From: Farysia itapuensis
Taxonomy: Eukaryota > Basidiomycota > Ustilaginomycetes > Ustilaginales > Ustilaginaceae
Length of the DNA stretch: 64,000 bases
NCBI GenBank assembly: GCA_023212645.1
Contig: JALBYC010000011.1
Location: 1-64,000 of the forward strand
Direction of reading: 5' to 3'
The translations under genes were made by a program, and so were the position numbers. Under the pieces are notes generated by a model. That model searched no databases. It saw nothing but the letters and a program-made list of their open reading frames with translations, and had not been told where the DNA came from. Below, one piece after another: positions 18,301 to 28,038 of the stretch (the stretch's first letter is position 1; each line of letters begins with the position of its first letter).

Positions 18301-21300
18301 CTAAAACGTGGTGAATGACGACTGGGAGATGGCGGCAGAAAAGTCGGAGCGCGAGTCGTCATCGCTCGGGTCAATGACAGAACCTTGACTGCTCTTGTAT
18401 CCTTCCACACTTGTCAGGTCCGAAGCGCCACTCATGCTGCTCAGACTGAGACGGCGACGTAAACGGTCACTCTGGCTGTAAGTGATGCTGGCAGACGGCG
18501 CGGTGCTGCCCGCCGTACTCTCCGTGTCTACATCCTGGCTGACAATGCTGCTGGCGTATCCACCGCCTCCCATCGACATGTGCGCCGAGGGATAGGTTCC
18601 TTGTGTGCCCAAACTTGTGATGCTCTGAGCATCGCTGGGAATGTAGGACATGGCATCGTGTGTGCGGAAGAAGCCCGACTCGTGGGGACGAGCGCCATGG
18701 TCGCCTTTGAAGCTGTCTCCATAGCTGTTGCGTGGCATATCGGACGCAGCAAAGTCATGACGATGACGAGCCATGAGGTCGCCCGGCTTTTGCAACGGCC
18801 TTCTTGGAGCTGGAAATTGGATCATGCTGGGTTGCAAATTGGACAGAACTCCTTCTACCAAGCAGTTCTTTTCCTTGAAATGAATCAGGAGATGGTGCCA
18901 CAGTGGATGCTTGTTAAGAACGCGAGGGTTTCCGAGCATCACTAGACCGTATTTGGCCCGTGTCAGGGCCACATTGAGACGTCGAGGGTCACTTAAAAAT
19001 CCGATACCTTGATGGTCGTTGCTTCGCACGCAGCTGAGGATGATGTAGTCCTTTTCACGTCCCTGGAATGCGTCGACGCTGGCCACTTCCACAGCTTTGT
19101 ACAGCTCTTTGCGCAGCTTGCCGTGCAACTGCATGTGATTGACAATGTAACTTCGTTGGCCCTCGTACGGCGTCACAATACCTATCTGAGATGGCTCGAC
19201 ACCAGCTTTGAGGAATTGCGTCACCACCTTTTCCACATTGGAAGCCTCGGTTCGATTCAGGAAAGAAGTGCCGCTGCTCGAGATTTCTTCCTGTCCCAGA
19301 TTTTGGAAAAAGAGCATAGGCATTGTGGGAACGGGCCATGGGAAGTCGACTTTCTTGCGCAGTCGTTCAGGTGCAGTCACACCATTGTGCAGCGCGCCCT
19401 CATAAAACATGTTGGAAGGGAATTCGGAGAGACATGGGTGCATGCGGTACTGAATGCCCAACCGAATCGGACGATTGCCTAGCATAATGAGTCGCTCGAA
19501 CAGGCTCTGACTGAGTCCAGCGCGGGCTGCCTTTTTGTTCATGATGACGGGGCCTAATTGCAGGTGGTCTCCGACAAAGACGACCTGCTTGCAGCCCATG
19601 ACGAGGGGGATGATGCACTCGGGCTCGGCCGCCTGAGTCGCTTCGTCCACCAACACGGTGCGGAACTTCATCTTGGACAGTCGTGGGTCACCGCACCCGA
19701 CACAAGTGCAGCAGATGACGTCGGCCGTGCTGAGAATCTCCTTTTCGCATGCCCTCGTGAGTGCTTTGTACTTGCGCTCGTCGCTGCTGCTCAGCTCTCC
19801 CTGCTCGTTTTTCAGCTGGATGAGCTTCTGTAGCTCGATGTGGGTATCATTGTTGGCCACTTGTTCGTGCAAGGTTAGAAAGTTGATGGAGCTCTCCAGC
19901 GCTTCTCTGCTCTTGGCGGTCAGTCGGACGACTTTGAGGCCCGTTGCGTGGATCTTCTCGGTAAGCTGATCCACGGCGACGTTGGATGGTGCACAGACCA
20001 GGACGGGACCTGGGTTCATTTTGCTGAGCTGGTAGACGATGGTGGCACTCGTCACCGTCTTGCCTGTCCCGGGCGGACCCTGGATCAAGCTGAGTGGTTT
20101 CTGCAGCACACTGCGAACGGCTCCGACTTGACTGTGATTGAGTTCGGGAAGACCTGGAGCACTGAAGCGCTTCGGCATGGTAGTACGCAAAGATGTCTCT
20201 TCAATCTCGTGTCCAAGAAGTTTGTGGTAGATGTAGCCAGACAAACTTTGTTCGTCGAGTGCAAATGTCTTCATGGCGACCTGCATGCGGTCAAAGGAAG
20301 TCGACTTCCAGACAAAGTCGGCGAGAAAGTTGTGTGTGCAATGATCGGGGACGCCATCTGCACGTTTGAGCTCCAGCGCAACTTCGTCAGAGACATTGTT
20401 CGGTATTTTGAGAACATGTCCGACACCTTCCCAATGGGGCGCCATTTCGCCGCGGTATTTGAGCTTGAGTTCGTCACCGACAGCCAAGCGGATTTCTCCG
20501 CTTTCGAGCTTGGGCAGCACCATCCATGCAATTTTCTTCTGATTCAAGCCTTGGTCCCACCGCACAATGAGATCTTGCTGCGTCTGAGACTCTTTGAGTT
20601 TCCTGTCATAGTCTGCTTCGATCTTGACCAGAGGCCCGAGAATGTTTTGGTACTGGTAAGCGTCTTCGTACCGCAAAAAGATGCTGTTCGGTTCGTCATC
20701 GACACCGGGCTTATCCAGATCTTCGAGCGTAGCATTCTCATTTTCTTTCCAGAGTTCTTCGAGACGGTTGATCTGCTGTAAAGTGATGGGCCGTGCTCTG
20801 AGCTGCTCGTGTTCTGTGGGCGTCTTGACAAGCCATGTGAGAAAACTGCGGTCTTCGATCAAGGGTGACCATTGCGAAGTGTCCCATATGACGTCTTTTG
20901 AGTTGGACATGGCAGCACACGGCTGTCTGCAGAGCAATACCACCACTGTCTCGCTCTTGGCAGGAATAAAGCCGAGAAGAAAGACATTGCGCGCTCCACA
21001 GTGATAGCATTCTGGTGTTGTTTCCCCAAGCGGTGATTCTGCGTGGAGAATGACCTCTTTGTGCTTTGCGCGAACGAGATGGTTGACAATATGCGAGCCA
21101 GATGTGGTGCCGCGCGAGTTGCAGAACCACTTGTTACAGATGAGACATTTGACGACGCACGAGGGGCTATGAATACCGCAGTAGGTGCAAGCGTGTGGTG
21201 GGAGATGCTGCTGCAGTTCCAAGCCACCATCTTGGGCAACACCATCGAAGAGGTCTTCAGTATCCTCGTTGCTCGCGCGGGCATTCTCGCGGCGGGAAGG

Positions 21301-21489
21301 GTCGAGATCGCGCTCGTCTAGATGCAGATCATTGATGGCATCCAGATCGAGATCCAAGTCTAGCGCAGAATGACTTGTGCGACCATGTTTTGTGTTGCGG
21401 GTGCGTTCCTGCGTATGTTGGCTGTACGAGTACTGTGAACTTGGAGCACCGTAGGAGGAAGCTCCGTCAAAGTGGTCAAAGTCGGCCAT
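18301..21489 (-). CDS. UPF1: ATP-dependent RNA helicase Upf1 (Nam7), nonsense-mediated decay
   Basis: A 1062-residue superfamily-1 RNA helicase. The frame opens at a GTG, so the ATG at 21489 ([14 protein letters not shown]) is used. The Cys/His-rich zinc domain that binds Upf2 begins near residue 98 ([23 protein letters not shown]) and includes ECYHCGARN. The helicase core has Walker [12 protein letters not shown] (about 468), the DEAD-like DEATQ (about 615), QYRMHP and [22 protein letters not shown]. The C-terminal 150 residues are Ser-rich with several SQ dipeptides, possible targets of a PIKK kinase. Upf1 acts in the cytoplasm to detect and degrade mRNAs with premature stops. UPF3 is encoded under 4 kb away on the opposite strand. 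Confidence 0.97.
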   Translation of the reverse strand: MADFDHFDGASSYGAPSSQYSYSQHTQERTRNTKHGRTSHSALDLDLDLDAINDLHLDERDLDPSRRENARASNEDTEDLFDGVAQDGGLELQQHLPPHACTYCGIHSPSCVVKCLICNKWFCNSRGTTSGSHIVNHLVRAKHKEVILHAESPLGETTPECYHCGARNVFLLGFIPAKSETVVVLLCRQPCAAMSNSKDVIWDTSQWSPLIEDRSFLTWLVKTPTEHEQLRARPITLQQINRLEELWKENENATLEDLDKPGVDDEPNSIFLRYEDAYQYQNILGPLVKIEADYDRKLKESQTQQDLIVRWDQGLNQKKIAWMVLPKLESGEIRLAVGDELKLKYRGEMAPHWEGVGHVLKIPNNVSDEVALELKRADGVPDHCTHNFLADFVWKSTSFDRMQVAMKTFALDEQSLSGYIYHKLLGHEIEETSLRTTMPKRFSAPGLPELNHSQVGAVRSVLQKPLSLIQGPPGTGKTVTSATIVYQLSKMNPGPVLVCAPSNVAVDQLTEKIHATGLKVVRLTAKSREALESSINFLTLHEQVANNDTHIELQKLIQLKNEQGELSSSDERKYKALTRACEKEILSTADVICCTCVGCGDPRLSKMKFRTVLVDEATQAAEPECIIPLVMGCKQVVFVGDHLQLGPVIMNKKAARAGLSQSLFERLIMLGNRPIRLGIQYRMHPCLSEFPSNMFYEGALHNGVTAPERLRKKVDFPWPVPTMPMLFFQNLGQEEISSSGTSFLNRTEASNVEKVVTQFLKAGVEPSQIGIVTPYEGQRSYIVNHMQLHGKLRKELYKAVEVASVDAFQGREKDYIILSCVRSNDHQGIGFLSDPRRLNVALTRAKYGLVMLGNPRVLNKHPLWHHLLIHFKEKNCLVEGVLSNLQPSMIQFPAPRRPLQKPGDLMARHRHDFAASDMPRNSYGDSFKGDHGARPHESGFFRTHDAMSYIPSDAQSITSLGTQGTYPSAHMSMGGGGYASSIVSQDVDTESTAGSTAPSASITYSQSDRLRRRLSLSSMSGASDLTSVEGYKSSQGSVIDPSDDDSRSDFSAAISQSSFTTF

Positions 21490-22606
21490 GGATGCTGCCA
21501 CTGCTACCTCTCTCTCTCAAGCTATGGACAGCTGCTGCACACGCTTGCCACCACCAACGGCCCTTTTTCGTTACACTTTTCTCCCACAAGAGAAGATCTG
21601 CATTCTCACGCGTCAGCATTATGTAAACCATGGACCCTGATTCCGCCAAAAAGGGTCTCGACGCTTCTCTGCCGCTTGTTTCGGCCAAGTACGCATGGTC
21701 AAGCGCTCAAGTATACGCAAGGGACTACAACAAGCCTTGGACGATGCCTGATGGCGAAGCTAACGCTGATGTTCGCGCTTACGCGCTTAGGCGGCGATAC
21801 GGTGGAGTGTTAGAGTTGAACGGATAATTCTTGTTGACATGTCGACAAGGAGCTGGCGAGAGCCGGCTGTGTGACAGCGCAAAAAGGGTCAAGATAGGAT
21901 TAGCACGGAAAGGCCTTGGCAGAGCTTGGATAGTCCACAAGGTCGGCTTGGCTCGAAGCCAAGAGAATGCAATTGTGATTGAGAAAGGAGAGAGAAAAAA
22001 ATCCCCGCTTCAAGGATGTTGTGACCGGCGGAGCGCCGGAGCTTGAATAAAATATGCGAAAGGCTCGGCGACAGCAGTAACCAACTCGAGGGCCCACTCT
22101 TTAGTCCTTGGCGGCCTGTCCCTTTTGCCCCCCTGTGTCGATCAAAAACACAAGCCGCAAATGCCAAGACCGAAGTTCACGTGCTGGGTGTCCGAGTGTG
22201 CGCTGCGAGAGTCAAGTTACCAGAGTTGCAAGGTGAGATAGAGGTCCAAACTCCGGCCTTCGCGGGACGTTTTTGACTGGAACTTCGCATACAAGCGAAG
22301 CCATTTTGGCGCTTGTCAAAAGGGTGGAATCCTGTTTAAGTTGATCATGCCCGGCGTCGCCTTGATAGCCATGAGCGTCAACAAGCCCCGCACGTTCGAA
22401 TCCTCTTTTGGCCTCGCAAGAGCGTGTTGTGCGTCTCGCTTGATGCGTTAGCCAGTCCCCACTAGCCTGCTTTACTTTCACAGTAGCGCACTCTTCCTAC
22501 CCTTGTCAGGCTATATACACTCCCGGCTAGTCCTTTCTCCCTTGCATCTTGTCCCTCCTGTTCCCCCCATTCGGCCGTTGTTTGCGACCCTAATAGAGAT
22601 CCAAGC
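21490..22606. other. divergent intergenic region between UPF1 and the glucanase gene
   Basis: 1117 bp serving the UPF1 promoter (left) and the glucanase promoter (right). A 65-codon ATG frame at 21630-21827 has no recognisable content. A tRNA-like GTTCGAATCC box near 22393 lacks matching arms. The right end carries a TATA-like element and a pyrimidine-rich leader. Confidence 0.5.
22512..22517 (+). promoter_or_regulatory. TATA-like box of the glucanase gene
   Basis: TATATA lies 95 bp upstream of the glucanase ATG and is followed by a long C/T-rich leader up to about 22575, a common arrangement in highly expressed fungal genes. Confidence 0.5.
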
Positions 22607-23992
22607 ATGTTGTTCAGTCTGGTCCCGACACTGGTAGCAGCACTCGCCTTGGTATCGCACCGAATCGCAGCGGTACCTTCTACTCAATTCACATCCTATG
22701 GTGACGACTCAAAACCCGTCATTCGAGCCAACATTGATGGCGAATTGCAAGACTCACTGCTCGACGAACGTGGCGACTTGATCAGAGATGCTCGGATTGT
22801 TCTCGAGTCTCGTCAGAATCCAGGGTTCAACTATGGCTCGACAAAGGTGCGAGGCGTCAACATTGGCGGCTGGCTCGTGGCAGAGCCCTGGATCACGCCC
22901 AGCCTGTTTGACAACACGGGCGACAAGCGTGTTGTTGACGAATGGACCATGGGCAAATACGTTGGCGATGCCGCTAGCCGACTGCAGAGCCACTGGGCCT
23001 CTTTCTACACCGAGTCAGACTTTGGCGCCATTGCCAATGCTGGCTTGAATCACGTTCGCATACCCATCGGCTACTGGGCCTTTGACAATAGCGGCAACGA
23101 CCCATACGTCCACTCCAACCAGGGCGATTACTTGGAAAAGGCGATCAAGTGGTCCAAAAAGTACGGTCTCAAGGTTATTATCGACCTTCACGGTGCACCT
23201 GGCTCGCAAAACGGCTTTGACAATTCGGGACACAACGGCACCATTTCCTGGCCCAACAGCAAGAGCTTTTCACGCCGTGCAACCGAAGTCATCTCAGCCA
23301 TGGCTGCGCGCTACGCCAAATACGACGGAACAGTGACGGCGATAGAGCTGCTCAACGAACCGGCTGGCTTTACCGGAAACAAGTTGCTCACATTTACCAA
23401 GAGTTACTATTACGACGCATACGCTGCTGCTCGCAAAAACTTTGCCAATGCTGCCATCATGATCCACGACGCCTTCCAAAGTCTTTCGTATTGGAACGGC
23501 TTTATGCCTGCGCCCAAGTACCAGCAGGTGCTGTTGGACACGCACGTCTACTCGGTCTTTTTGGTGGACCAGGTGGCCATGTCGAACACGGACCGTCTCA
23601 ACTACTTTTGCAACATGGCCGGCTCCATTAGCTCGTCCAACGCCAACAATCTCTGGACCGTTGTGGGAGAGTGGACGACAGCGCCCACGGACTGTGCAAA
23701 GTATCTGAACGGCCGTGGTATCGGAGCACGCTACGACGGCTCATTTGGCCAGGGAAGCTACTACGTCGGCAGCTGCGCCAACAAGTCTGGCGACGGCTCC
23801 AAGTTTTCGTCGTCGTACAAGAAGTTCCTCAAGCAGATGTTTGAGACGCAGATCTCGGTATACGAACGCGGCAGTGGGTGGATCTTTTGGACGTGGAAGA
23901 CGGAAAGTGCGGCCGACTGGGACTACCAGCGCGGTCTCAAAGGCGGTTGGATCACCACCAACCTCGGTTCGCGGCCCAACGCCAAGTGCTGA
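22607..23992 (+). CDS. EXG1: secreted glucan 1,3-beta-glucosidase, GH5 family (exo-1,3-beta-glucanase)
   Basis: A 461-residue secreted glycoside hydrolase. Residues 1-22 form a signal peptide (LFSLVPTLVAALALVSHRIAA) and a short propeptide follows. The GH5 core starts near residue 84 with VRGVNIGGWLVAEPWITPSLF. It continues with NHVRIPIGYWAF and HGAPGSQNGFDNSGH, then the acid/base Glu in ELLNEP (residue 251) and the nucleophile Glu in VVGEWTTAPTDC (residue 355). Exg1-type enzymes release glucose from cell-wall beta-1,3-glucan and remodel the wall during growth. There is no C-terminal membrane anchor, so a soluble or wall-trapped product is expected. The gene converges on SYF2 with 94 bp between stop codons. 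Confidence 0.95.
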   Translation: MLFSLVPTLVAALALVSHRIAAVPSTQFTSYGDDSKPVIRANIDGELQDSLLDERGDLIRDARIVLESRQNPGFNYGSTKVRGVNIGGWLVAEPWITPSLFDNTGDKRVVDEWTMGKYVGDAASRLQSHWASFYTESDFGAIANAGLNHVRIPIGYWAFDNSGNDPYVHSNQGDYLEKAIKWSKKYGLKVIIDLHGAPGSQNGFDNSGHNGTISWPNSKSFSRRATEVISAMAARYAKYDGTVTAIELLNEPAGFTGNKLLTFTKSYYYDAYAAARKNFANAAIMIHDAFQSLSYWNGFMPAPKYQQVLLDTHVYSVFLVDQVAMSNTDRLNYFCNMAGSISSSNANNLWTVVGEWTTAPTDCAKYLNGRGIGARYDGSFGQGSYYVGSCANKSGDGSKFSSSYKKFLKQMFETQISVYERGSGWIFWTWKTESAADWDYQRGLKGGWITTNLGSRPNAKC

Positions 23993-24086
23993 TCTCCACC
24001 CCTTCCTCTTTTTCTTTTGCAATGCATAACGACTCGATACGACACTTTCACCATGAAGTTACGATGTTTTCTTAACGAAGAACAAT

Positions 24087-25143
24087 TTACAGAGCAGTTC
24101 CTCTTTCCACTGTGGATTTAAGCATGCAGAGAGTTTGTCAGTATGTGTACTGGGAGCAGCTTGCTCCAATACGTACGGTTTTCACGAATCTCTTTGGTCT
24201 TGTTGTCAAAGAAGCGTTGGAGTTTCTTGTTAAAGTGTTTGTTGCGGTCGTTGATGTAGGTGATGTCGGCGTCGGGGTTTTCTTGGCGTTTGCGTGATCT
24301 GGTCTTGATGTTTTGCTGTTCGTGGTTGAGGTGGCTGACGACCCGGTCGATGGCGTCGTCAGAGGGTGTGTGAGAGCCGTAGTGAATCGTGTTGACCTGT
24401 CCGGGTCCATCCAGATGTTTGACCACCTGACCCTGCTGTTTCCCCCTCTGCGTCAGGGCTGACGAGGAAGAATGCAGTGTAGAGATGGTATCGCGCTGTT
24501 GACGGTAGGCTGCTAGATCCGGTTTGAGCTGCCGAACTTGTCGTTGGTAGGACCGTTCTGCGGCATCCTGGAAGTCAATCACCCCCTGATCTTTGCGCAG
24601 CTCCTTGCCCTCCAACTTGGCATCCCACCGCTCACTCTCTTCCACAGAGTAGAGCATGTTTCGATACCGTTCCACGTCTTCCCCAGCCTCGTTTAGATCG
24701 CGATCTTCCAGTGTTTTCTCTGCTTTGAGCAGTTTGCGGGATGCGCTGGGCTTGGTGTCGGCGGCGGTGATGCGTGAGCGGAATTGCTCGTTGAGGATGT
24801 CTTTGCGATTCGCTTTGGTGGTGGCCGCCATCTTGGCCCTCAACTCGGCCAGCTTCGCCTGTCGATCTTGTAACGACGGCTTAGCCCTAGACGACGAAAA
24901 CGCTGTTGCCTCGACATCGACGTTCGTTTCCTCTTCGGCTTCGGCTTCTGGTGGCGCAGGCGTCTGTGGGATGAGTAAAGGTTGATGTCGAGCAGCTTTG
25001 GATTTGCCTTTGGATTTCGCCGCGCTCGCTGCTGGCAGGGAGCTCTCTGCGGCTACGTCTGCTGCTGCTGCTGGTGGCTCGGCTTGTGCGGGTGCATCCC
25101 CTGGTACATTGCGAGCGGCTCTGGTTTTGCTTCGTGGTGGCAT
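24087..25143 (-). CDS. SYF2: pre-mRNA splicing factor Syf2, two exons
   Basis: Exon 1 is 24177-25143 and exon 2 is 24087-24109. The 67-bp intron has donor GTACGT, a CTGAC branch-like site and a CAG acceptor, giving 329 residues. Reading through the intron would replace the family's C-terminal NLERGTA motif with unrelated residues. The spliced frame ends KEIRENLERGTAL, as expected. Earlier Syf2 signatures are FRSRITAADTK, RYRNMLYSVEESERWD and DADITYINDRNKHFNKKL. Syf2 is a component of the Prp19-associated complex in the active spliceosome. The N-terminal 80 residues are Ala/Pro/Glu-rich and disordered. The gene is divergent from UPF3, with 151 bp between ATGs. Confidence 0.93.
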
Positions 25144-25294
25144 AGCGTGTTATGGTGATGGTAAAGATGGGAGGAAGCGCGGCAAGTGGAAAGCAAGGTC
25201 TGACGGCGCAAAAGGGTCCAGATTCCCTTGCTTTGCTTCACTTCCTCACTTCACCTTGATTCCAAGGTGGGGGGTTGGTCTCGCACGTCCAGCC
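25144..25294. promoter_or_regulatory. divergent promoter of SYF2 and UPF3
   Basis: 151 bp between the two ATGs. No TATA box is evident. It contains a short GATGGTAAAGATGGGA-type purine stretch near SYF2 and pyrimidine-rich sequence near UPF3. The compact spacing suggests the two mRNA-processing genes share control elements. Confidence 0.4.
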
Positions 25295-26479
25295 ATGCCA
25301 CCAAAGCAAAGCGGGGCGGACAAGCCTCCAATGCAGTCCACCAACTCGCCATCTTCCACAAACACACGCACCTCAAAACACACGCACCCCCAATCACCAC
25401 CACTACCCGACACAAAACCCAAGCCACCCAAAAAACAGCCCAAGGCGGCAACGGCCCAGCGCACCAAGAAAGCCTCCAACTCAGCAGCAACAGCGGCGGC
25501 GGCGGCGTTTAAGAACAAGGTCGTGATTCGGAGGCTTCCACCCACCTTGCCCGAAGCTGTTTTTTGGAAGTCGGTAGCGCCGTGGATTCGCGATGCTGAC
25601 GATGATGCCGTGGGCGGTGCGACGGTGGATTTCAAGCAGTTTGTAGCGGGAAAGTCCAAGTCGGACGCCAACAAGCACGACCGGCATTCGCGTGCCTACG
25701 TCCGTTTCCTGGACGCAACGTCTCTGGTCGAGTTCCACCGAGCTTTTGACGGTCACATCTTCCGCGACAGTAAGGGGAACGAGAGTACGGCGCTGGTCGA
25801 ATTTGCGCCGTTCCAGAGAGTCGTTGTGGCCAGAGGCAAGCGCAAACCCGATCCAAAGCAGGGCACCATTGATGCTGATGCCGACTACCTTGCGTTTGTC
25901 AAGAAACTCGAGGAGGAAGATGCCGCCAGTACCGAGAAGAAGAGCGATGGCGAGCTGCTAGCCCACCTGCTCGCCGGCAAGGAAAAGGAGAAAGCAGATG
26001 CGGCACTCAAAACCACGCCTCTGCTCGAATATCTTCGTGCAGCCAAGTCAGCCAAGGCAGAAGCCGCTGCCGCTGCAAAACGAGCCAAGAAAGCCGAAGC
26101 CAAAGCAACTACTGGTCCCACCCCTGCTCCAAAGCCAGACAAAGGCAAAGGCAAGGAAGCCAAGGGAAAGAAACCTGCAGCAACTTCTGAGTCCAGCTCT
26201 GCAGCCAAAACAGAGAGCAAACCTGCCAAGCAAAAGCAAAAGCAAGCCAGCACCAAGGTTCAAGCCCCTACGACCAGTCCCACCACCAAGGCTGAGGAAC
26301 GATCACAGACGAGCAAGACGGCGAAGCCTGCTGGGAAAAAGAAAGCTGCAACCAACGCTGAATCGGCCACTACTGCAACCAACGATGATAGCAAAGCATT
26401 GGCCAAACCCAAACCACCTTCCAAGAAAAAGCCCAAGCCAAGCGCCAACGCCAAGCCTACCCCTCCACCCGCGCCATGA
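25295..26479 (+). CDS. UPF3: nonsense-mediated decay factor Upf3
   Basis: A 394-residue protein. The frame is open 99 codons further upstream, across the SYF2 promoter and start, so the ATG at 25295 (MPPKQSGADKPPM) is chosen. The Smg4/UPF3 RNA-recognition-like domain spans about residues 73-200: KNKVVIRRLPPTLPEAVFW, then RAYVRFLDATSLVEFHRAFDG and LVEFAPFQRV. The remainder is Lys/Ala/Pro-rich and predicted to be disordered or helical. No clear exon-junction-binding motif is visible at the C-terminus. Upf3 bridges Upf2 to Upf1 in nonsense-mediated decay and shuttles between nucleus and cytoplasm. The gene is convergent with GTR1, with 78 bp between stop codons. Confidence 0.93.
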   Translation: MPPKQSGADKPPMQSTNSPSSTNTRTSKHTHPQSPPLPDTKPKPPKKQPKAATAQRTKKASNSAATAAAAAFKNKVVIRRLPPTLPEAVFWKSVAPWIRDADDDAVGGATVDFKQFVAGKSKSDANKHDRHSRAYVRFLDATSLVEFHRAFDGHIFRDSKGNESTALVEFAPFQRVVVARGKRKPDPKQGTIDADADYLAFVKKLEEEDAASTEKKSDGELLAHLLAGKEKEKADAALKTTPLLEYLRAAKSAKAEAAAAAKRAKKAEAKATTGPTPAPKPDKGKGKEAKGKKPAATSESSSAAKTESKPAKQKQKQASTKVQAPTTSPTTKAEERSQTSKTAKPAGKKKAATNAESATTATNDDSKALAKPKPPSKKKPKPSANAKPTPPPAP

Positions 26480-26557
26480 CCAGTGCCTGCGCTAATATTG
26501 AACAGTGTGACATGGGGGTATGATATTGCAAATGACCATGAATGCGGTGATGAAGAA

Positions 26558-27757
26558 CTAAGAACGGGGGTTGATGGCTTGCAGACGCTCGAAATGGTCG
26601 CGTGCAAGCTGTACGTTGAGCTTGATGCTGGTCATCTGTATGCTCGGATCGGCGACCATGATCATGATGTAGGTGTTGCTGGTCAACGAATCAATGTAGG
26701 CGGTGAAGTTGGGTGCCTTGAGCTCGACAGCTTGGAATTCGCACTGGTTGTTCTTGGCTGGCAGCTTCTGACAGCACAGCTTGAAATCCTTGATCAGATG
26801 AGACACCTTTTCAAAGCGTTCGGCGTCGAGCGGTTGATTGGACCTTTGGTCCTGCGAGATGAGTGGATTATCGGATGTACTGCTGTTGTAGTCGGATGTG
26901 GGTGCAATGGAAGTGATGAAGCCAGAGCCGATGGCTGTTGTCGCAGATCGGCCCTGGGTATCTCGAAAGCCCTCCATACCCTCTTCGTCTTCGGCATAGA
27001 CAAAGGCATCACCACTGGAAGCAGGCTCGTCGACGTGAGCACGTCCAGTAGAGCTACCTGCCGCTTTTGCAATCACCAAGAAAGTCGTCCGCTCGAACAG
27101 GACCACTTCAAACGCCGAGCAAGAGTCTGCAAATTGCTGCAGGTGCTTCTCCAACACACCCACCGACGGGATCTGTGTTTGGACAATGCGGCTCCAAGCT
27201 CGATAGAGACTCTCGTCCCAGATACTGGTGGCAAAACAGTTGACGCGAAAGCCGTTTCCTGGCCGGTTGCTCGCTGCTTGTGCCACTTCTCTGCTCTTTT
27301 TGCGCAACTCGCTCACGCGGCTCGAGTAGACCGAGGCTCGACGGCTCTTGTCCACCAGGTCCATCTTGTGTAGCAGACAGAATACCTGCGCATCGGGCGA
27401 ATACTGGTACAGTGCCGAGATGCAGTCCTTGTAATAGCGTAGATCGCGCTCCCACTGCACATGTCCCTCTTCCTCACCCTCGGCACTGACCAGATCGAAA
27501 ACGTAGATCAAGACGCCCACAGTGGAAAAGACCTGCGAGCGCTGCTTGTCCAAATAACTGTCCATGTAGGATTGCTGTCCACCGCAGTCCCATAGATTGA
27601 GCACGAGATTGCCAAGGAAGCGGACGTGCGAGTGCTCGACATCCAACGTTGACCCTAGTCGACGTGTATCCGCCGCTCGGTATGCTGAAAAGATGAGCGA
27701 TCGCATGCTCGTCTTGCCGCATCCGGACTGACCCATGAGCAAGACCTTGCGCTTCAT
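26558..27757 (-). CDS. GTR1: Rag-family small GTPase Gtr1 (RagA/B type)
   Basis: A 399-residue protein starting MKRKVLLMGQSGCGKTSMRS, the conserved Rag N-terminus with the G1 loop. Further motifs are STLDVEHSHVRFLGNLVLNLWDCGGQQSYMDSYL (switch regions and DxGGQ) and LLHKMDLV (the HKxD specificity loop). The C-terminal roadblock-like domain is recognisable from FEVVLFERTTFLVIAK and RFEKVSHLIKDFKLCCQKL to the end. Gtr1 pairs with Gtr2 on the vacuole surface and signals amino-acid sufficiency to TORC1. The protein is about 90 residues longer than yeast Gtr1. The extra length is a low-complexity insertion at about residues 231-312 within the C-terminal domain. The gene is divergent from the deformylase gene. 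Confidence 0.95.
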   Translation of the reverse strand: MKRKVLLMGQSGCGKTSMRSLIFSAYRAADTRRLGSTLDVEHSHVRFLGNLVLNLWDCGGQQSYMDSYLDKQRSQVFSTVGVLIYVFDLVSAEGEEEGHVQWERDLRYYKDCISALYQYSPDAQVFCLLHKMDLVDKSRRASVYSSRVSELRKKSREVAQAASNRPGNGFRVNCFATSIWDESLYRAWSRIVQTQIPSVGVLEKHLQQFADSCSAFEVVLFERTTFLVIAKAAGSSTGRAHVDEPASSGDAFVYAEDEEGMEGFRDTQGRSATTAIGSGFITSIAPTSDYNSSTSDNPLISQDQRSNQPLDAERFEKVSHLIKDFKLCCQKLPAKNNQCEFQAVELKAPNFTAYIDSLTSNTYIMIMVADPSIQMTSIKLNVQLARDHFERLQAINPRS

Positions 27758-28038
27758 CTTGGGCAGTGTGTGTAGAGAGAGGGGGAGAGCTGAACAAAGC
27801 GAGGTGGGGAGAGAGAGAGATAATCAGGGCGTGCTTACATCAGCATGACTCGGCGTGCACTTTGATCTAATCTTTTTGGAAGAAATGGCGAAAAAGTGCG
27901 AAAAAGTGCCGAGGAATATTTCACATTCGGCGGGATCGCATGACAGGCCAAAAAGTAGATCGCTTGATCGCTGCTTCGGCTGGACTGTGACTGGACTGAG
28001 CTGCTTGGTGGCTTTGCTTCCACTCTGCTCACTGCTTC
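27758..28038. promoter_or_regulatory. divergent promoter of GTR1 and the formyl-THF deformylase gene
   Basis: 281 bp between the ATGs. A purine-rich GA tract near 27776-27822 (AGAGAGAGGGGG and GGAGAGAGAGAGAT) precedes GTR1. A repeated GAAAAAGTGC element lies at 27888-27909. No TATA box is seen. Confidence 0.4.

Noticed and set aside
21630..21827. 65-codon ATG frame between UPF1 and the glucanase gene
   Set aside because: No recognisable domain, short, and within the UPF1 upstream region; chance occurrence is likely.
22386..22405. tRNA-like B-box (GTTCGAATCC)
   Set aside because: The flanking bases do not pair into a T-arm and no matching A-box or acceptor stem is visible on either strand.
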